Of a stretch of 64,000 nucleotides of DNA, positions 24,930 through 34,151 are shown in pieces. The position numbers were made by a program, and so were the translations under genes. The stretch lies in contig JAAZBV010000134.1 of NCBI GenBank assembly GCA_012513605.1, positions 40,001 to 104,000 on the forward strand. Direction: 5' to 3'. Numbering within the stretch: the first letter of the stretch is position 1; the number at the start of each line of letters is the position of its first letter. The notes under the pieces were generated by a model. The model was not told where the DNA came from. It saw only the letters and a program-made list of their open reading frames with translations, and did not search any database. Source of the stretch: Desulfatiglans sp. GTDB taxonomy: Bacteria; Desulfobacterota; DSM-4660; Desulfatiglandales; HGW-15.

Positions 24930-25589
24930 ATGAATTTCTTTAATAACGAGAAAATAACAAGAAGAGGGTTTGTTAAAGGGGCAGCAGGTGTGGCTCTCTG
25001 CTGTGCATGTCTTCCGCTGGATCGTCTTGCAGCCTTAGAAGTGAAAGAAGATATAAAAGTTAACGACAGCAATGCAAAAATACACCTGGCAGGTGCATGC
25101 GGGATATATTGCGGTGCATGCCCGGCTTACCTTGCCAAACACGGTGAGGATGAGCAGATGAAAATCAAACGGCAGAAGATATCTTCATCCGCTCCCACAA
25201 AATCAGTAAAGGGTATTCCGCCATCCAACTGGATGAATGGTCTTGTTTGCGACGGCTGCGTAAGCGGCGGCAAGCTTGCCGGCCATTGCCAGATGTGCAA
25301 TATCAGGCTGCACGCACTGGAAACTCAGGCTAATTCACGCTGTTCGGGCTGCAAAGAGATGCCATGCAATCGTATTATGAATTTAATAAATATGGGCGGG
25401 TTTCTGCATCGAAAGGAATATGTGCCAAACCTTAAAAAGATACATGAGATGGGCCTTGAAGAGTGGGTCAAATACGAAGAGGAGCGATGGCGCTGCCCGA
25501 AGTGCGGGATGCCCATGAGCTGGTACGATAGCGAATGCATACGATGCGGGGAGGCAAGGTCAGGGCGTGTGTTTGCATTGACTGAATAA
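24930..25589 (+). CDS. Tat-exported DUF3795 cysteine-rich protein
   Basis: The N-terminus reads TRRGFVKGAAGVALCCACLP, a twin-arginine signal with unusual cysteines in its hydrophobic core. The mature part matches DUF3795: ACGIYCGACPAYLA, CDGCVSGGKLAGHCQMCNIR and CSGCKEMPC. It continues with a C-terminal zinc-ribbon pair (CPKCGMP and CIRCGEA). Most DUF3795 proteins are cytoplasmic and short, so a Tat-targeted version with an added ribbon is unusual. Function unknown. It ends the run that starts at 23602 and is convergent with the kinase at 25642. Confidence 0.8.
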   Translation: MNFFNNEKITRRGFVKGAAGVALCCACLPLDRLAALEVKEDIKVNDSNAKIHLAGACGIYCGACPAYLAKHGEDEQMKIKRQKISSSAPTKSVKGIPPSNWMNGLVCDGCVSGGKLAGHCQMCNIRLHALETQANSRCSGCKEMPCNRIMNLINMGGFLHRKEYVPNLKKIHEMGLEEWVKYEEERWRCPKCGMPMSWYDSECIRCGEARSGRVFALTE

Positions 25590-25641
25590 TAACTCACAAA
25601 GGAAAAAGGGTCAGCTTTTTACAGGGCGATATCCATCTGTT

Positions 25642-28305
25642 TTACTCCTGTGACATTAACCCTTTTATGGCTGTTAACAGTATTTCCGATTGCTCAACAA
25701 GCTGTTTGATGAGCGGGCCTGCGGCTGTGATATCCCCCGATTTTGCGGCGTTTTCTATCTGTCTGGCTGTTTTTTGCAGAGCGATCGCCCCGATATTTCC
25801 CGAAGAGCCTTTTATGGTGTGAGCCTCGTGCCTTATAAGAGGGACATCATTATTTGCCCAGGCATCCTTTAATGCGTTTATTTTACCAGGGAGATATTCA
25901 CAGAAGTCATTCAATAAATTGTTGATAAGGCCCTTATCTTCAGAGAAGTTGCTCATGAGCACAGAGAGGTCAAATACATCATCCTCTGTATCCATATTAA
26001 CAGCGGACGCCGCTTTATCCTGAACCGGTTCCTGGTTTGACAACCACTTATCTATCATATCAGCCATTTCCTGGGGCTTTACGGGTTTTGACAGATAGTC
26101 ATCCATGCCGGCCTTAATGCACTTTTCCATGTCGTCATCCAGTGCGTGACCTGTGAGCGCTATTACAGGTACATCGTGATCCTTAACCCTTGAATCCTGC
26201 CTGCGTATTATTGCGGTGGCCTCATAGCCATCCATTACAGGCATCTGGCAGTCCATAAGTACCAGGTCATATGATTCCTGTTCAAGCTCCCTGATCACCT
26301 CCTGCCCGTTTGTAACAACCTTTGCCGTATACCCGATCTTTGCCATGATGCTTTTTATTACCTTTTGGTTGATAGCATCATCTTCTGCCACCAGTATGCG
26401 AAGCCTGCGTTTTTTATCCTCAGAGATGGAATGCCTGGTAATGATCTCAACAGGGCTTTCCATTTTTACCTCTCTTCTCCTATCTTTGACAATGGAAAGA
26501 CATTCATATAACTGGGCCTCATCAATAGGTTTTGTAAGGTAGGCTGAAAAACCGGTCTCCTTCAACCTTGAGGCATCACCTCTGCAGCCTTGGGAGGCGA
26601 GCATTATAAGATTTGTATTTTTCAGGTCAGGGTCTTTCTTGATATTTGCCCCCAGCGTCTCTCCATCCATGTCAGATAACTGTATATCAATAACCGCTAT
26701 TTCATATGGGGCTTTGCAGTCGTGGGCAAACCTTAATTCCTCAAAGGCGCCCGGTGTATCTGAAGCTGTTCCATATGTGCATCCCCATTTGTTCATATAA
26801 TCCATCAGGCAATTTCTGCCTGTCTCTGTATCTGAAATAATCAATACCCGTTTACCTCTGAGGCTGGTTGATACATTAATAGAAGATTTGTCCTTTTCAC
26901 TCTGCCTTTCAAGGGTTAAGATAACCCGGAATATGGAGCCTTTTCCCTCTTCGCTCTCTACCACGATTTCACCACCCATCGCCTCTATGATCTGTTTTGA
27001 AATGGCTAGCCCAATACCTGTGCCACCGTATCGCCTCGTGGTAGAGCCGTCTATCTGCACAAAGGAGTCAAAGATCATTGCCTGTTTGTTTACAGGGATG
27101 CCTATGCCCGTATCCATCACACTGAACTGGATGACTGCCCTGGATGTTGACTCGCTTATGAGTGTGACCTCAAATTCAATGTCTCCCTGTTTGGTAAATT
27201 TAATGGCATTACCGATAAGATTTATAATTACCTGCTTTATCCTGCCCGGATCACCATGAAGAAGAGAGGGGACATCCGGGGAGATGGTAGAGGTGTACTC
27301 AAGCCCCTTTTCCTTTGCCTTTTCTGACAAGAGACCATTGATATCTTCTATTGCGGATCTCAGGTCAAAATCTATGTTTTCAAGGGTAAACCTGCCTTCC
27401 TCGAATTTTGAATAATCCAGTATGTCATTGACTATTGTAAGCAGGGCATCGCCGCTGCTTCTGATGATATCAAGCAGCTCTCCCTGTTCATTTGTCAGCT
27501 CAGTGCCGAAGAGTATCTCGGCAATACCTATAATACCATTCATCGGTGTCCTGATCTCATGACTCATGTTTGAAAGGAACTGGCTTTTTGCAGAGCTGGC
27601 GGCCTCTGCCTTTGTTTTGAGTGCCTCAGTTGATATGATGGCCTGTTCCAGCTCGATGTTGAGACTTTTCATTTTATTTTCCATCTGTTTACGCTCACTG
27701 ATGTCAATAAAGCTTTTCAGAAGGTAAGGCTGGTTTTCTATTGAGATGGGGGTTACTGTCTGGATTATACATGCCCTGTCATTGTTACCCCTGATGACCT
27801 CTGCCTCCGCGTTGTAAACCGCATTTTCCGCATCCTTGACAGGGCAGGTCTCCTTATCAAAAGGGCATATAAAATTGTAGCATCTCTTGCCTGTAATGGC
27901 CTTTTTTTCTATACCTAGAATGGCGCACGCTGCCTGGTTGGCATCGATAATAGTATGTGATCCTGCATCTATCAGGAGTACACCGCTCTGTATGGAATTT
28001 AGAATAGTCTCCATACGGCTGTTACTCTTGATTAATCTCTCTTCATAGGCTTTAACCCTGTTTTTCCAGTAAATAATACCAATGAACCCCATTATCCATA
28101 TGGCAAGATACAGGAAAGTTAAGGATAGAATATGTCTCTGAAAATCGGATAATGCGCTATCTCCCGCAATCCGTGTTACTTCATCATAATGCTGATAGAT
28201 TGTCCATGTTATGGTTATGGCCATAACCAGAGTCCAGGCCAGTATCATGTAAACGCCATAAAGGCGTAAAAGGGCAGGTTTTCTGGAGGGTGTCATTGCG
28301 CTCAT
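25642..28305 (-). CDS. BarA-like multidomain hybrid histidine kinase
   Basis: 887 residues. Order: two membrane helices (about 16-35 and 66-85), PAS (about 95-205, with a cysteine-rich insert CYNFICPFDKETC), coiled coil, HisKA with NMSHEIRTPMNGIIG, HATPase_c with NLIGNAIKFT, DTGIGI and GTGIGLAISK, a first receiver (Asp in VIDIQLSD, lysine in TKPID), a second receiver (LMDCQMPVMDGYE, SKPVK), and a terminal HPt with HEAHTIKGSSGNIGA. This is a full phosphorelay chain in one protein. The PAS cysteines could hold a redox centre. No DNA-binding regulator is adjacent. Together with the kinase at 18134 it brackets the redox cluster. Confidence 0.94.
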   Translation of the reverse strand: MSAMTPSRKPALLRLYGVYMILAWTLVMAITITWTIYQHYDEVTRIAGDSALSDFQRHILSLTFLYLAIWIMGFIGIIYWKNRVKAYEERLIKSNSRMETILNSIQSGVLLIDAGSHTIIDANQAACAILGIEKKAITGKRCYNFICPFDKETCPVKDAENAVYNAEAEVIRGNNDRACIIQTVTPISIENQPYLLKSFIDISERKQMENKMKSLNIELEQAIISTEALKTKAEAASSAKSQFLSNMSHEIRTPMNGIIGIAEILFGTELTNEQGELLDIIRSSGDALLTIVNDILDYSKFEEGRFTLENIDFDLRSAIEDINGLLSEKAKEKGLEYTSTISPDVPSLLHGDPGRIKQVIINLIGNAIKFTKQGDIEFEVTLISESTSRAVIQFSVMDTGIGIPVNKQAMIFDSFVQIDGSTTRRYGGTGIGLAISKQIIEAMGGEIVVESEEGKGSIFRVILTLERQSEKDKSSINVSTSLRGKRVLIISDTETGRNCLMDYMNKWGCTYGTASDTPGAFEELRFAHDCKAPYEIAVIDIQLSDMDGETLGANIKKDPDLKNTNLIMLASQGCRGDASRLKETGFSAYLTKPIDEAQLYECLSIVKDRRREVKMESPVEIITRHSISEDKKRRLRILVAEDDAINQKVIKSIMAKIGYTAKVVTNGQEVIRELEQESYDLVLMDCQMPVMDGYEATAIIRRQDSRVKDHDVPVIALTGHALDDDMEKCIKAGMDDYLSKPVKPQEMADMIDKWLSNQEPVQDKAASAVNMDTEDDVFDLSVLMSNFSEDKGLINNLLNDFCEYLPGKINALKDAWANNDVPLIRHEAHTIKGSSGNIGAIALQKTARQIENAAKSGDITAAGPLIKQLVEQSEILLTAIKGLMSQE

Positions 28306-28591
28306 TGTCCTACTCCTTAAAGGTGGTGATATCTGCGATCGAAAGGGCTGTTAAAGGTAAATAACCCCGCATAAATATTGATAACACCTGGGACTCTATC
28401 AAGAGATATTTATAAATATGCAATTAATATGCCCTGTTACAGATAAGATTTGCTGAGTTAATTGTCTATTAATATCATATTTTTATAATCATTATGGATT
28501 TTATAAAAGGATTTTAACTGTCATAATCTTAATGGGTGCCATTATTTTGTCAGTGTTGATACAGTGTTCGGTTAAAAGCCGGTCGGGCAAA

Positions 28592-28755
28592 TTATCTAGT
28601 GTACATCCAAAAACTGTCGTTTTTGGATTCAAGCGGTCAGCCCTCAGCATTCAGCTTTCAGCAAAAGGCATTAAAAACAAAGAATTGGCTGACCGCTGAT
28701 CGCTGGCTGCTGAAAGCTCCATCCGTAATTTGTCTCTTTGTGGATGGACATTATC
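28592..28755. repeat. inverted-repeat intergenic element (MITE-like)
   Basis: TGTACATCCA near 28602 and TGGATGGACA near 28741 form imperfect terminal inverted repeats (9 of 10). Inside are a second pair (AAGCGGTCAGC and GCTGACCGCT) and several CAGC(T/A)TTCAG units. No open frame of note. It lies in the 590-base gap between the kinase and the aldehyde oxidoreductase, which otherwise holds only the promoter at 28819. Confidence 0.5.
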
Positions 28756-28818
28756 TAATGCCTTATATCAAAAATGACCTAATATATTGATATTACAAGA
28801 TAAAATAGAATATTTGCA

Positions 28819-28847
28819 TTGACTTGAACACCAGTAGTTTATATACT
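28819..28847 (+). promoter_or_regulatory. sigma-70-type promoter for the aldehyde oxidoreductase gene
   Basis: TTGACT (28819-28824), exactly 17 bases, then TATACT (28842-28847). The start codon is 51 bases downstream. Confidence 0.65.
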
Positions 28848-28898
28848 TTTGTGCAATTTTAAAAAACTTCTATAAATATCGAACAGGAGGAGAGCAGG

Positions 28899-30617
28899 AT
28901 GAATTTTATTAAAGTAAATATGAATACAAAGTCAGTAGCTATTGAGGCGGTGCCTGAAGAATATAAGGGTATTGGTGGTAGAGGGCTTACCTCTATAATG
29001 ATCAATAAAGATGTACCCGCAGGGTGTGATCCGCTAGGTCCTGAAAATAAACTTATTTTTGCGACTGGTATGTTTTGCGGTACAAGCATGTTTAATTCAA
29101 GCAGGGTATCCATAGGCGCAAAGAGCCCGTTAACAGGAGGCATCAAGGAGGCCAATGCAGGCGGTACGGCTGGCGCAGCACTGGGGAAGCTTGGTATTGC
29201 AGCGATTATAGTTGATGGGAAGCCAAAGGCAGGTGATTTAAGTATCCTGAAGTTTGACCTCGAAGGCAAGGCGGAGCTGATTGATGCAAGTGAATACAGA
29301 GGAATGAGGACCTATGCCCTTGTAGAAAAACTCCATGCAAAGTATGGAGATAAAAATGCGGTTCTCTGCATAGGGCCTGCCGGTGAATATATGATGAAGT
29401 CTGCATCTATCCAGGGGAGTGATGTTGATAAAAGACCATGCAGGGCAGCGGCAAGGGGAGGCATAGGCGCTGTAATGGGGTCAAAGGGTTTAAAGGCGGT
29501 TATTATTCCACAGAACGGGAAAAAGGCTGATCCTGTGGTTGATAAAGAGAGCTTCAACGAGGCGACAAAGACATTTGCAGCCATGGTCAAGGCAAACCCG
29601 TTTGAGGGCGAACTCCTGCCTGCATTTGGCACCCCTGCGCTGGTAGCCCCTGTAAACCTGATGGGCGCATTCCCATGCTATAACGCAACAAAGGGTGAGT
29701 TTGAAGGGTGGCAGAAGATAAGCGGGGAGGCCCTTGCAAACACAATAAAGGAGAGAGGTGGCCAGACCGGTCATGTGGGATGCTCACAGTGTATCATAAG
29801 GTGTTCCAATGTATATAATGACAAGAATGGTAAATATGTTTCAAGCTCCATAGAGTATGAAACTGTATGGGCAATGGGCGGTATGTGCGGTATAGATGAT
29901 CTTGATGTTGTGGCCCGAATGGATTTTCTCTGTGATGATATTGGTCTTGATACAATGAACACAGGTGTCGCAATAGCGGTTGCAATGGATTCAGGCTACA
30001 GAAAGTTCGGTGATAAGAATGCGCCCATAGAGATAATGGAAGAGATAGCAAAGGGGACTGAGATGGGCAGGATATTTGGTGACGGCCCGTCTGCGGTTGG
30101 AAAGCATTTTAATAACCCCAGGGTTGCAGCAGTCAAAAATCAGTCTATTGCGGCCTATGACCCGAGGGGCATGATTGGTAATGGTGTTACATTCGCCACC
30201 TCAACCATGGGGGCTGACCACACATCAGGAAATATGGTGGCCATGTACCTGGGCCATATACTTGATCCTCTCAAAAAAGAGGGGCAGCTTGAGAACTCAA
30301 GGGAAAACCAGATATTCTGCGCAATGGCTGACAGCATGGGCCTCTGCCTCTTTGCAATGTATTCCATTGCATCGCCTGATGCAAAGGAGATGTTTATTAA
30401 ACTTATTAACGCAAGGTTGGGCGAAAGCTGGAAGGTCGAAGATTTGCGGGCCATTGGCGTGCGTATCCTCAGTGCAGAAAAGGAGTTCAACAAAAAGGCG
30501 GGCCTTACAGCAAAGGATGACAGATTGCCTGAATTTTTTATGAAAGAGCCTCTGCCGCCGCATAATGTGGTTTTCCCATTTACAGATGCAGAGCTCGACA
30601 GCGTTCACAATTTTTAG
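28899..30617 (+). CDS. aldehyde:ferredoxin oxidoreductase (tungsten type)
   Basis: Oxidises aldehydes to acids with ferredoxin, or reduces acids. The 572 residues carry the domain 1 start YKGIGGRGLTSIMI, the pterin-binding regions, and the 4Fe-4S motif CSQCIIRC (near 291-298) with a distal Cys in MADSMGLCLF. NAGGTAGAALGKLG also fits the family. Substrate range is not evident; at this length it is close to archetypal AOR. GGAGG precedes the ATG. The stop is 4 bases before a MoaD-like gene and a zinc alcohol dehydrogenase is convergent, so alcohol-aldehyde-acid interconversion is plausible. Confidence 0.93.
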   Translation: MNFIKVNMNTKSVAIEAVPEEYKGIGGRGLTSIMINKDVPAGCDPLGPENKLIFATGMFCGTSMFNSSRVSIGAKSPLTGGIKEANAGGTAGAALGKLGIAAIIVDGKPKAGDLSILKFDLEGKAELIDASEYRGMRTYALVEKLHAKYGDKNAVLCIGPAGEYMMKSASIQGSDVDKRPCRAAARGGIGAVMGSKGLKAVIIPQNGKKADPVVDKESFNEATKTFAAMVKANPFEGELLPAFGTPALVAPVNLMGAFPCYNATKGEFEGWQKISGEALANTIKERGGQTGHVGCSQCIIRCSNVYNDKNGKYVSSSIEYETVWAMGGMCGIDDLDVVARMDFLCDDIGLDTMNTGVAIAVAMDSGYRKFGDKNAPIEIMEEIAKGTEMGRIFGDGPSAVGKHFNNPRVAAVKNQSIAAYDPRGMIGNGVTFATSTMGADHTSGNMVAMYLGHILDPLKKEGQLENSRENQIFCAMADSMGLCLFAMYSIASPDAKEMFIKLINARLGESWKVEDLRAIGVRILSAEKEFNKKAGLTAKDDRLPEFFMKEPLPPHNVVFPFTDAELDSVHNF

Positions 30618-30621
30618 TTTT

Positions 30622-30867
30622 ATGGCTATGAAGGTAAGAGTGCAGTTATTCGGTCTCCTGGGCAGAAAGCTTCCTCATTACAGTTCTGTTAAGGGGGTTG
30701 AGGTCGAACTCAATGATGGGGCAACAGCAGGGGACCTTCTTCAAACCCTGGGTATCCCTGATGACTGGGCGCCTGCTATTGCAATGAACAGCCGTTTGTT
30801 AAGGCCTGAAGACATGTTGCTAGATGGCGCTGATATCAGGATTTTTCAGTCAGTTCACGGAGGGTGA
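30622..30867 (+). CDS. MoaD/ThiS-like sulfur-carrier protein
   Basis: 81 residues of a beta-grasp fold with the C-terminal tail SVHGG, the di-glycine that is activated by a ThiF/MoeB-type enzyme and thiocarboxylated. RVQLFGLLGRKLPHY opens the fold, as in MoaD. Paired with the tungsten enzyme it most likely donates sulfur to the pterin dithiolene. A HesA/ThiF-like enzyme is in the same window (51308). The start is ATG 30622 or ATG 30628; I take the first. The transcript ends at the terminator at 30881. Confidence 0.85.
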   Translation: MAMKVRVQLFGLLGRKLPHYSSVKGVEVELNDGATAGDLLQTLGIPDDWAPAIAMNSRLLRPEDMLLDGADIRIFQSVHGG

Positions 30868-30880
30868 TCTGTTTTAGTAA

Positions 30881-30909
30881 AAAAAAGGGCGGGGTATCCC
30901 CGCCCTTTT
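30881..30909 (+). terminator. Rho-independent terminator
   Basis: GGGCGGGG (30887-30894), loop TAT, CCCCGCCC, flanked by an A run and TTTT. It can act in both directions between the MoaD gene and the convergent dehydrogenase. Confidence 0.9.
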
Positions 30910-30926
30910 ATGCTAGGACTGGCCTT

Positions 30927-32027
30927 TTAGTCGAACTTTAAAATGGCCTTTAATGTCTTTCCCTTTTCAACGTCTGCAACTGCTTCATTGATCTTTTCAA
31001 AGGGATAATATTTGATCATCTTGTCAAAGGGCATGCGTCCCTGTTTGTAAAGATCTATCATGACTGGAAGCAGGATATCAGATATTGCATCACCTTCAAC
31101 AATACCTGTGATTGTGCGGCCATTGAGGATGCTCTGCATATCAAGGCTTGCCCTTACACCCATTGGCGCTGCTCCTATAAGCCCGCATTTACCGCCCATG
31201 CGGAGACAGTCTACTGCCTGGCTCAGTATCTCAGGTATGGCTGTACATTCAAGAGAGTAATCTGCGCCGCCGCCGGTGATCTTCCTGATCTCTTCAACAG
31301 GGTCACACTTGCCGGAGTTTACCAGATGGGTTGCGCCGAACTGCAGGGTGTTCTTCATCTTTTCATCGCTCCTGCTCACGACGATTATCTTGGTGGCGCC
31401 ACTCACAACCGCAGCCATAATGGCGCTTACACCAACGGAACCTGTGCCGCCGAATATGGCAATAGATGAGCCTGGTTTAACCTGAAGTGAGTAAAACACA
31501 CCGCCCACGCCTGTCTGTAGTGCGCAACCAAGAGGCCCTAACATCTCTACAGGCACATCCTTGGGTACCTTTACTACATTGCGCTCTGAGGCAATCGCAT
31601 AAGTGGCAAATGAAGACTGGCCGAAAAATGAGCCGTACACGGTCTGGCTTCCCTGTTTCATGTATGTGCTGCCATCAGGGCGGGTCCCGAAAAAGTTGAA
31701 TGGGAAAAAGCAGTCACAATGGGTTGGATGACCCTTTGTGCATGGCCCGCATGTGCCGCAGGAGATATAACTCATTGCTACATGATCACCCGGTACAACC
31801 TTTTTTACCAGCTTGCCCACCTTTTCAACAACACCTGCACCTTCGTGGCCGAATACACCGGGAAATTTTACCGGGAGGTATCCATGCTGCCCTGAAAGGT
31901 CTGTGTGGCAAAGCCCGCACCCCTTTATGCGCACCAGTATTTCATTATCTCTGGGTTCATCCAGCTCTACCTCTTCTATTACAAATGGATCAGACGCTTT
32001 TTTTACTATTGCTGCCTTGATTTTCAT
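30927..32027 (-). CDS. zinc-dependent alcohol dehydrogenase (MDR family)
   Basis: 366-residue medium-chain dehydrogenase. Catalytic zinc ligands are in GLCHTDLSG (Cys), GHEGAG (His, Glu) and a later Cys. Structural zinc is in CGTCGPCTKGHPTHC. The nucleotide-binding GGTGSVG is followed by IIVVSRSDEK; Ser/Arg at this turn might favour NADP, but this is not certain. It resembles aryl/benzyl alcohol dehydrogenases. It is convergent with the aldehyde oxidoreductase operon and could make or use its aldehydes. AAGGAGG precedes the ATG. Confidence 0.92.
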   Translation of the reverse strand: MKIKAAIVKKASDPFVIEEVELDEPRDNEILVRIKGCGLCHTDLSGQHGYLPVKFPGVFGHEGAGVVEKVGKLVKKVVPGDHVAMSYISCGTCGPCTKGHPTHCDCFFPFNFFGTRPDGSTYMKQGSQTVYGSFFGQSSFATYAIASERNVVKVPKDVPVEMLGPLGCALQTGVGGVFYSLQVKPGSSIAIFGGTGSVGVSAIMAAVVSGATKIIVVSRSDEKMKNTLQFGATHLVNSGKCDPVEEIRKITGGGADYSLECTAIPEILSQAVDCLRMGGKCGLIGAAPMGVRASLDMQSILNGRTITGIVEGDAISDILLPVMIDLYKQGRMPFDKMIKYYPFEKINEAVADVEKGKTLKAILKFD

Positions 32028-32204
32028 ACCCTTCCTCCTTAACTAATTGAAATTAGACATCTTTTTTGAGTAGGAATTATATGGAGTTAAGTTCTGTATG
32101 TCAATATAAAACTGTCTGAGGCATAAAACTGTTGACAATCACTGCCCTGATAATGAATTCTTTTATAAAAGAGTTCTCAAAATATAGAGAGGTAGTGTTG
32201 TGCC

Positions 32205-32633
32205 ATGATAGAGATTACAAGTGATATACATATACCGGACAGCGAGTTGAAAGAGGATTTTATACGTTCAAGCGGACCAGGGGGGCAGAATGTGAACAAG
32301 GTCTCCACGGCTGTACAACTCAGGTTTGACGTGAAAAATACATCCTCGTTACCTGACAGCATCAGGAGACGGCTTATCAATCTTGCCGGAAGCCGCATGA
32401 CAAAGGATGGGGTGCTCATTATCAAGGCAGAAAGGCATCGTACAAGGGAGCAGAACAGGAGGGATGCAATAGAGAGGCTTGCCGCCCTGATAGTGGAGGC
32501 GTCAAAGGTGCCGAAGTACCGCGTAAAAACCGTACCGTCGTTTGCCTCAAAGGAAAAAAGGATAGATACAAAGCAGAAGAGAGGGAAAATTAAGAAATTC
32601 AGGGGGAGGGTTTCTTTAGAAGAATTCATTTAA
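32205..32633 (+). CDS. arfB: peptidyl-tRNA hydrolase ArfB
   Basis: Rescues ribosomes stalled without a stop codon. 142 residues with the GGQ loop SSGPGGQNVNKVSTAVQLRF (about 25-44) and a lysine/arginine-rich C-terminal tail (KEKRIDTKQKRGKIKKFRGR) that enters the mRNA channel. Both features are diagnostic for ArfB/YaeJ and distinguish it from full-length release factors. It lies directly left of the integrative element; the attachment repeat begins 10 bases after its stop. Confidence 0.95.
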   Translation: MIEITSDIHIPDSELKEDFIRSSGPGGQNVNKVSTAVQLRFDVKNTSSLPDSIRRRLINLAGSRMTKDGVLIIKAERHRTREQNRRDAIERLAALIVEASKVPKYRVKTVPSFASKEKRIDTKQKRGKIKKFRGRVSLEEFI

Positions 32634-32642
32634 AATCCCTTT

Positions 32643-32689
32643 CTGGAGCCACTGAGCGGAATCGAACCGCTGACCCCCTCATTACGAGT
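32643..32689. repeat. attachment site, left 47-bp copy (att)
   Basis: Matches 39504-39550 base for base from CTGGAGCCACTGAG to CATTACGAGT. It is the 3' end of tRNA-Thr without the 5' half, as left behind by integration. Confidence 0.92.
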
Positions 32690-32888
32690 CTGTAATATAG
32701 GAATAATAACAGATACTTAGATATAAAAATATGCAATGCTACCAAAGATTTAGAGGTCAGGTTATTGTTTCTTGACATCTTTTATTTTATGGTGTTTTTT
32801 CATGTTATGGTAGCAAAATGGTTGCAAGTCAGTATATGATTGTTTTGTTAAATTATGCTTACTTATAACTAGGGTTTCAGAAAATTTA

Positions 32889-33536
32889 ATGATTAAGAAA
32901 CAAAAAAAATCCTGTAATGAATCCTATATTGATCCTAATTTAGGAGAAGTTCATATTCGAGATAAGGGGTGGGTACCCAGCATTGATGATGAACTATCTA
33001 AATCTGTGGCTCGGTCACTCTATTTAAGTCTGCTGAAAAAGCCAGCATCCTCCAAAAGTCTGTCTGACAAGGATCTGTATATTAAAATTTCTAAATTCAA
33101 TAAGCTATGTAATGATATGTTAGAATATATTGAAGACTTAAATGGGATAGGACTCTTACTGGACAAGGAAGACTCAGAAATTTTGATTAACAAGCTGAAT
33201 ATGCTAACTTTAAAAAATACCGTTTTTCTCCAATTAACTTCCAATATCGTTACTGATAATCAAAAACGCGGTCGAAAACCAGATTATTTATTGAATCAAT
33301 ATATTAGAGGAATGATTGATGTCTGGAAAAGTTTTACTGAAGACTTTCCTACATTAACATATGACCCTGTCGATTGTATATATAAAGGCCATTTTTTTAA
33401 TTATACATATGATTCCTTAAAAGTATTTGGTTATAAACCACTTCCAACCAACCCAACAATGGGAAAAAAGATACAAAGGGAAATTAAAAAATTATCTAAA
33501 GAAGCGAAAAAAGACCTCCTTTTGTCAAGTAGATGA
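32889..33536 (+). CDS. element protein of unknown function
   Basis: 215 residues, lysine-rich and AT-rich in codon use compared with flanking chromosome genes. No family recognised. The central part is helical (YIEDLNGIGLLLDKEDSEIL) and NQKRGRKPDYLLNQYIRG contains an AT-hook-like RGRKP, so DNA binding is conceivable. The tail is a basic helix (KIQREIKKLSKEAKKD). The first gene inside the left att repeat, it is followed by a 223-base AT-rich gap with no gene. Confidence 0.6.
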   Translation: MIKKQKKSCNESYIDPNLGEVHIRDKGWVPSIDDELSKSVARSLYLSLLKKPASSKSLSDKDLYIKISKFNKLCNDMLEYIEDLNGIGLLLDKEDSEILINKLNMLTLKNTVFLQLTSNIVTDNQKRGRKPDYLLNQYIRGMIDVWKSFTEDFPTLTYDPVDCIYKGHFFNYTYDSLKVFGYKPLPTNPTMGKKIQREIKKLSKEAKKDLLLSSR

Positions 33537-33759
33537 TTTCATACCCCTATTTTAAAAATATTTAAGCTTTGAAAATACTTTATTTAAAATAATCCCGCAT
33601 AATCTTTCCATTTCTCGTAAACTTTATGGACATATTTCCACCATATTCCTTTTATTTGTACATTTCCTAAATACATCAACAATCCTTAAAATTCAGGCAT
33701 CAATAAAGAATCGCGTATATTAAAAACTATTATTTTTTTATTTTAAAAGGGGGATTGAT

Positions 33760-33948
33760 ATGGAAAGAAATTCTTATCTCACAATCGACGAAATAGCAGA
33801 AACCTTAAAAGTGCCTAAGTCCTGGATTTATTCGCGCACAAGAGAAACTGGACCTGACACTATCCCAAGAATTAAAGTGGGAAAATACCTTCGTTTTGAA
33901 CCTGATAAAGTATTGCAATGGATAAAAGATCAGAATGAATCAGAATAG
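33760..33948 (+). CDS. excisionase-like helix-turn-helix protein
   Basis: A 62-residue MerR/AlpA-type winged-helix DNA-binding protein: LTIDEIAETLKVPKSWIYSR forms the helix-turn-helix, and PRIKVGKYLRFEPDKVLQWI the wing and last helix. Small proteins of this form act as excisionases or element regulators. The GGGGG-ATTG run before the ATG is a moderate ribosome site. It is 8 bases before the next small gene. Confidence 0.85.
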   Translation: MERNSYLTIDEIAETLKVPKSWIYSRTRETGPDTIPRIKVGKYLRFEPDKVLQWIKDQNESE

Positions 33949-33956
33949 GAGGGAAA

Positions 33957-34151
33957 ATGGCTGTTCAACATCAAATAAGATCAAACGGAAATGGTAAAAC
34001 GAAAATTATAAAACTGACAGCACGCAGAGCAATTATTGAACATTGCAAGGAGTGTATGGGCTTTAATACTTTTGAAGTCAGGCGGTGTAATTCAAAGTTA
34101 TGTTCTCTATGGCCTTTTCGTACTTATGACACACCTGAAAGTACATGCTGA
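33957..34151 (+). CDS. small element-type cysteine protein
   Basis: 64 residues: a basic start, then AIIEHCKECMGFNTFEVRRC and CSLWPFRTYDTP. The pattern HCxECMG ... C ... C-x-LWPFR is a conserved small protein family common in phages and integrated elements; four cysteines could bind zinc. Function unknown. The ATG has a GGAGG site. It is probably translated with the excisionase-like gene. Confidence 0.7.
   Translation: MAVQHQIRSNGNGKTKIIKLTARRAIIEHCKECMGFNTFEVRRCNSKLCSLWPFRTYDTPESTC

Noticed and set aside
28599..28790. Possible 63-residue plus-strand gene
   Set aside because: Made of inverted CAGC(T/A)TTCAG units of an intergenic repeat.
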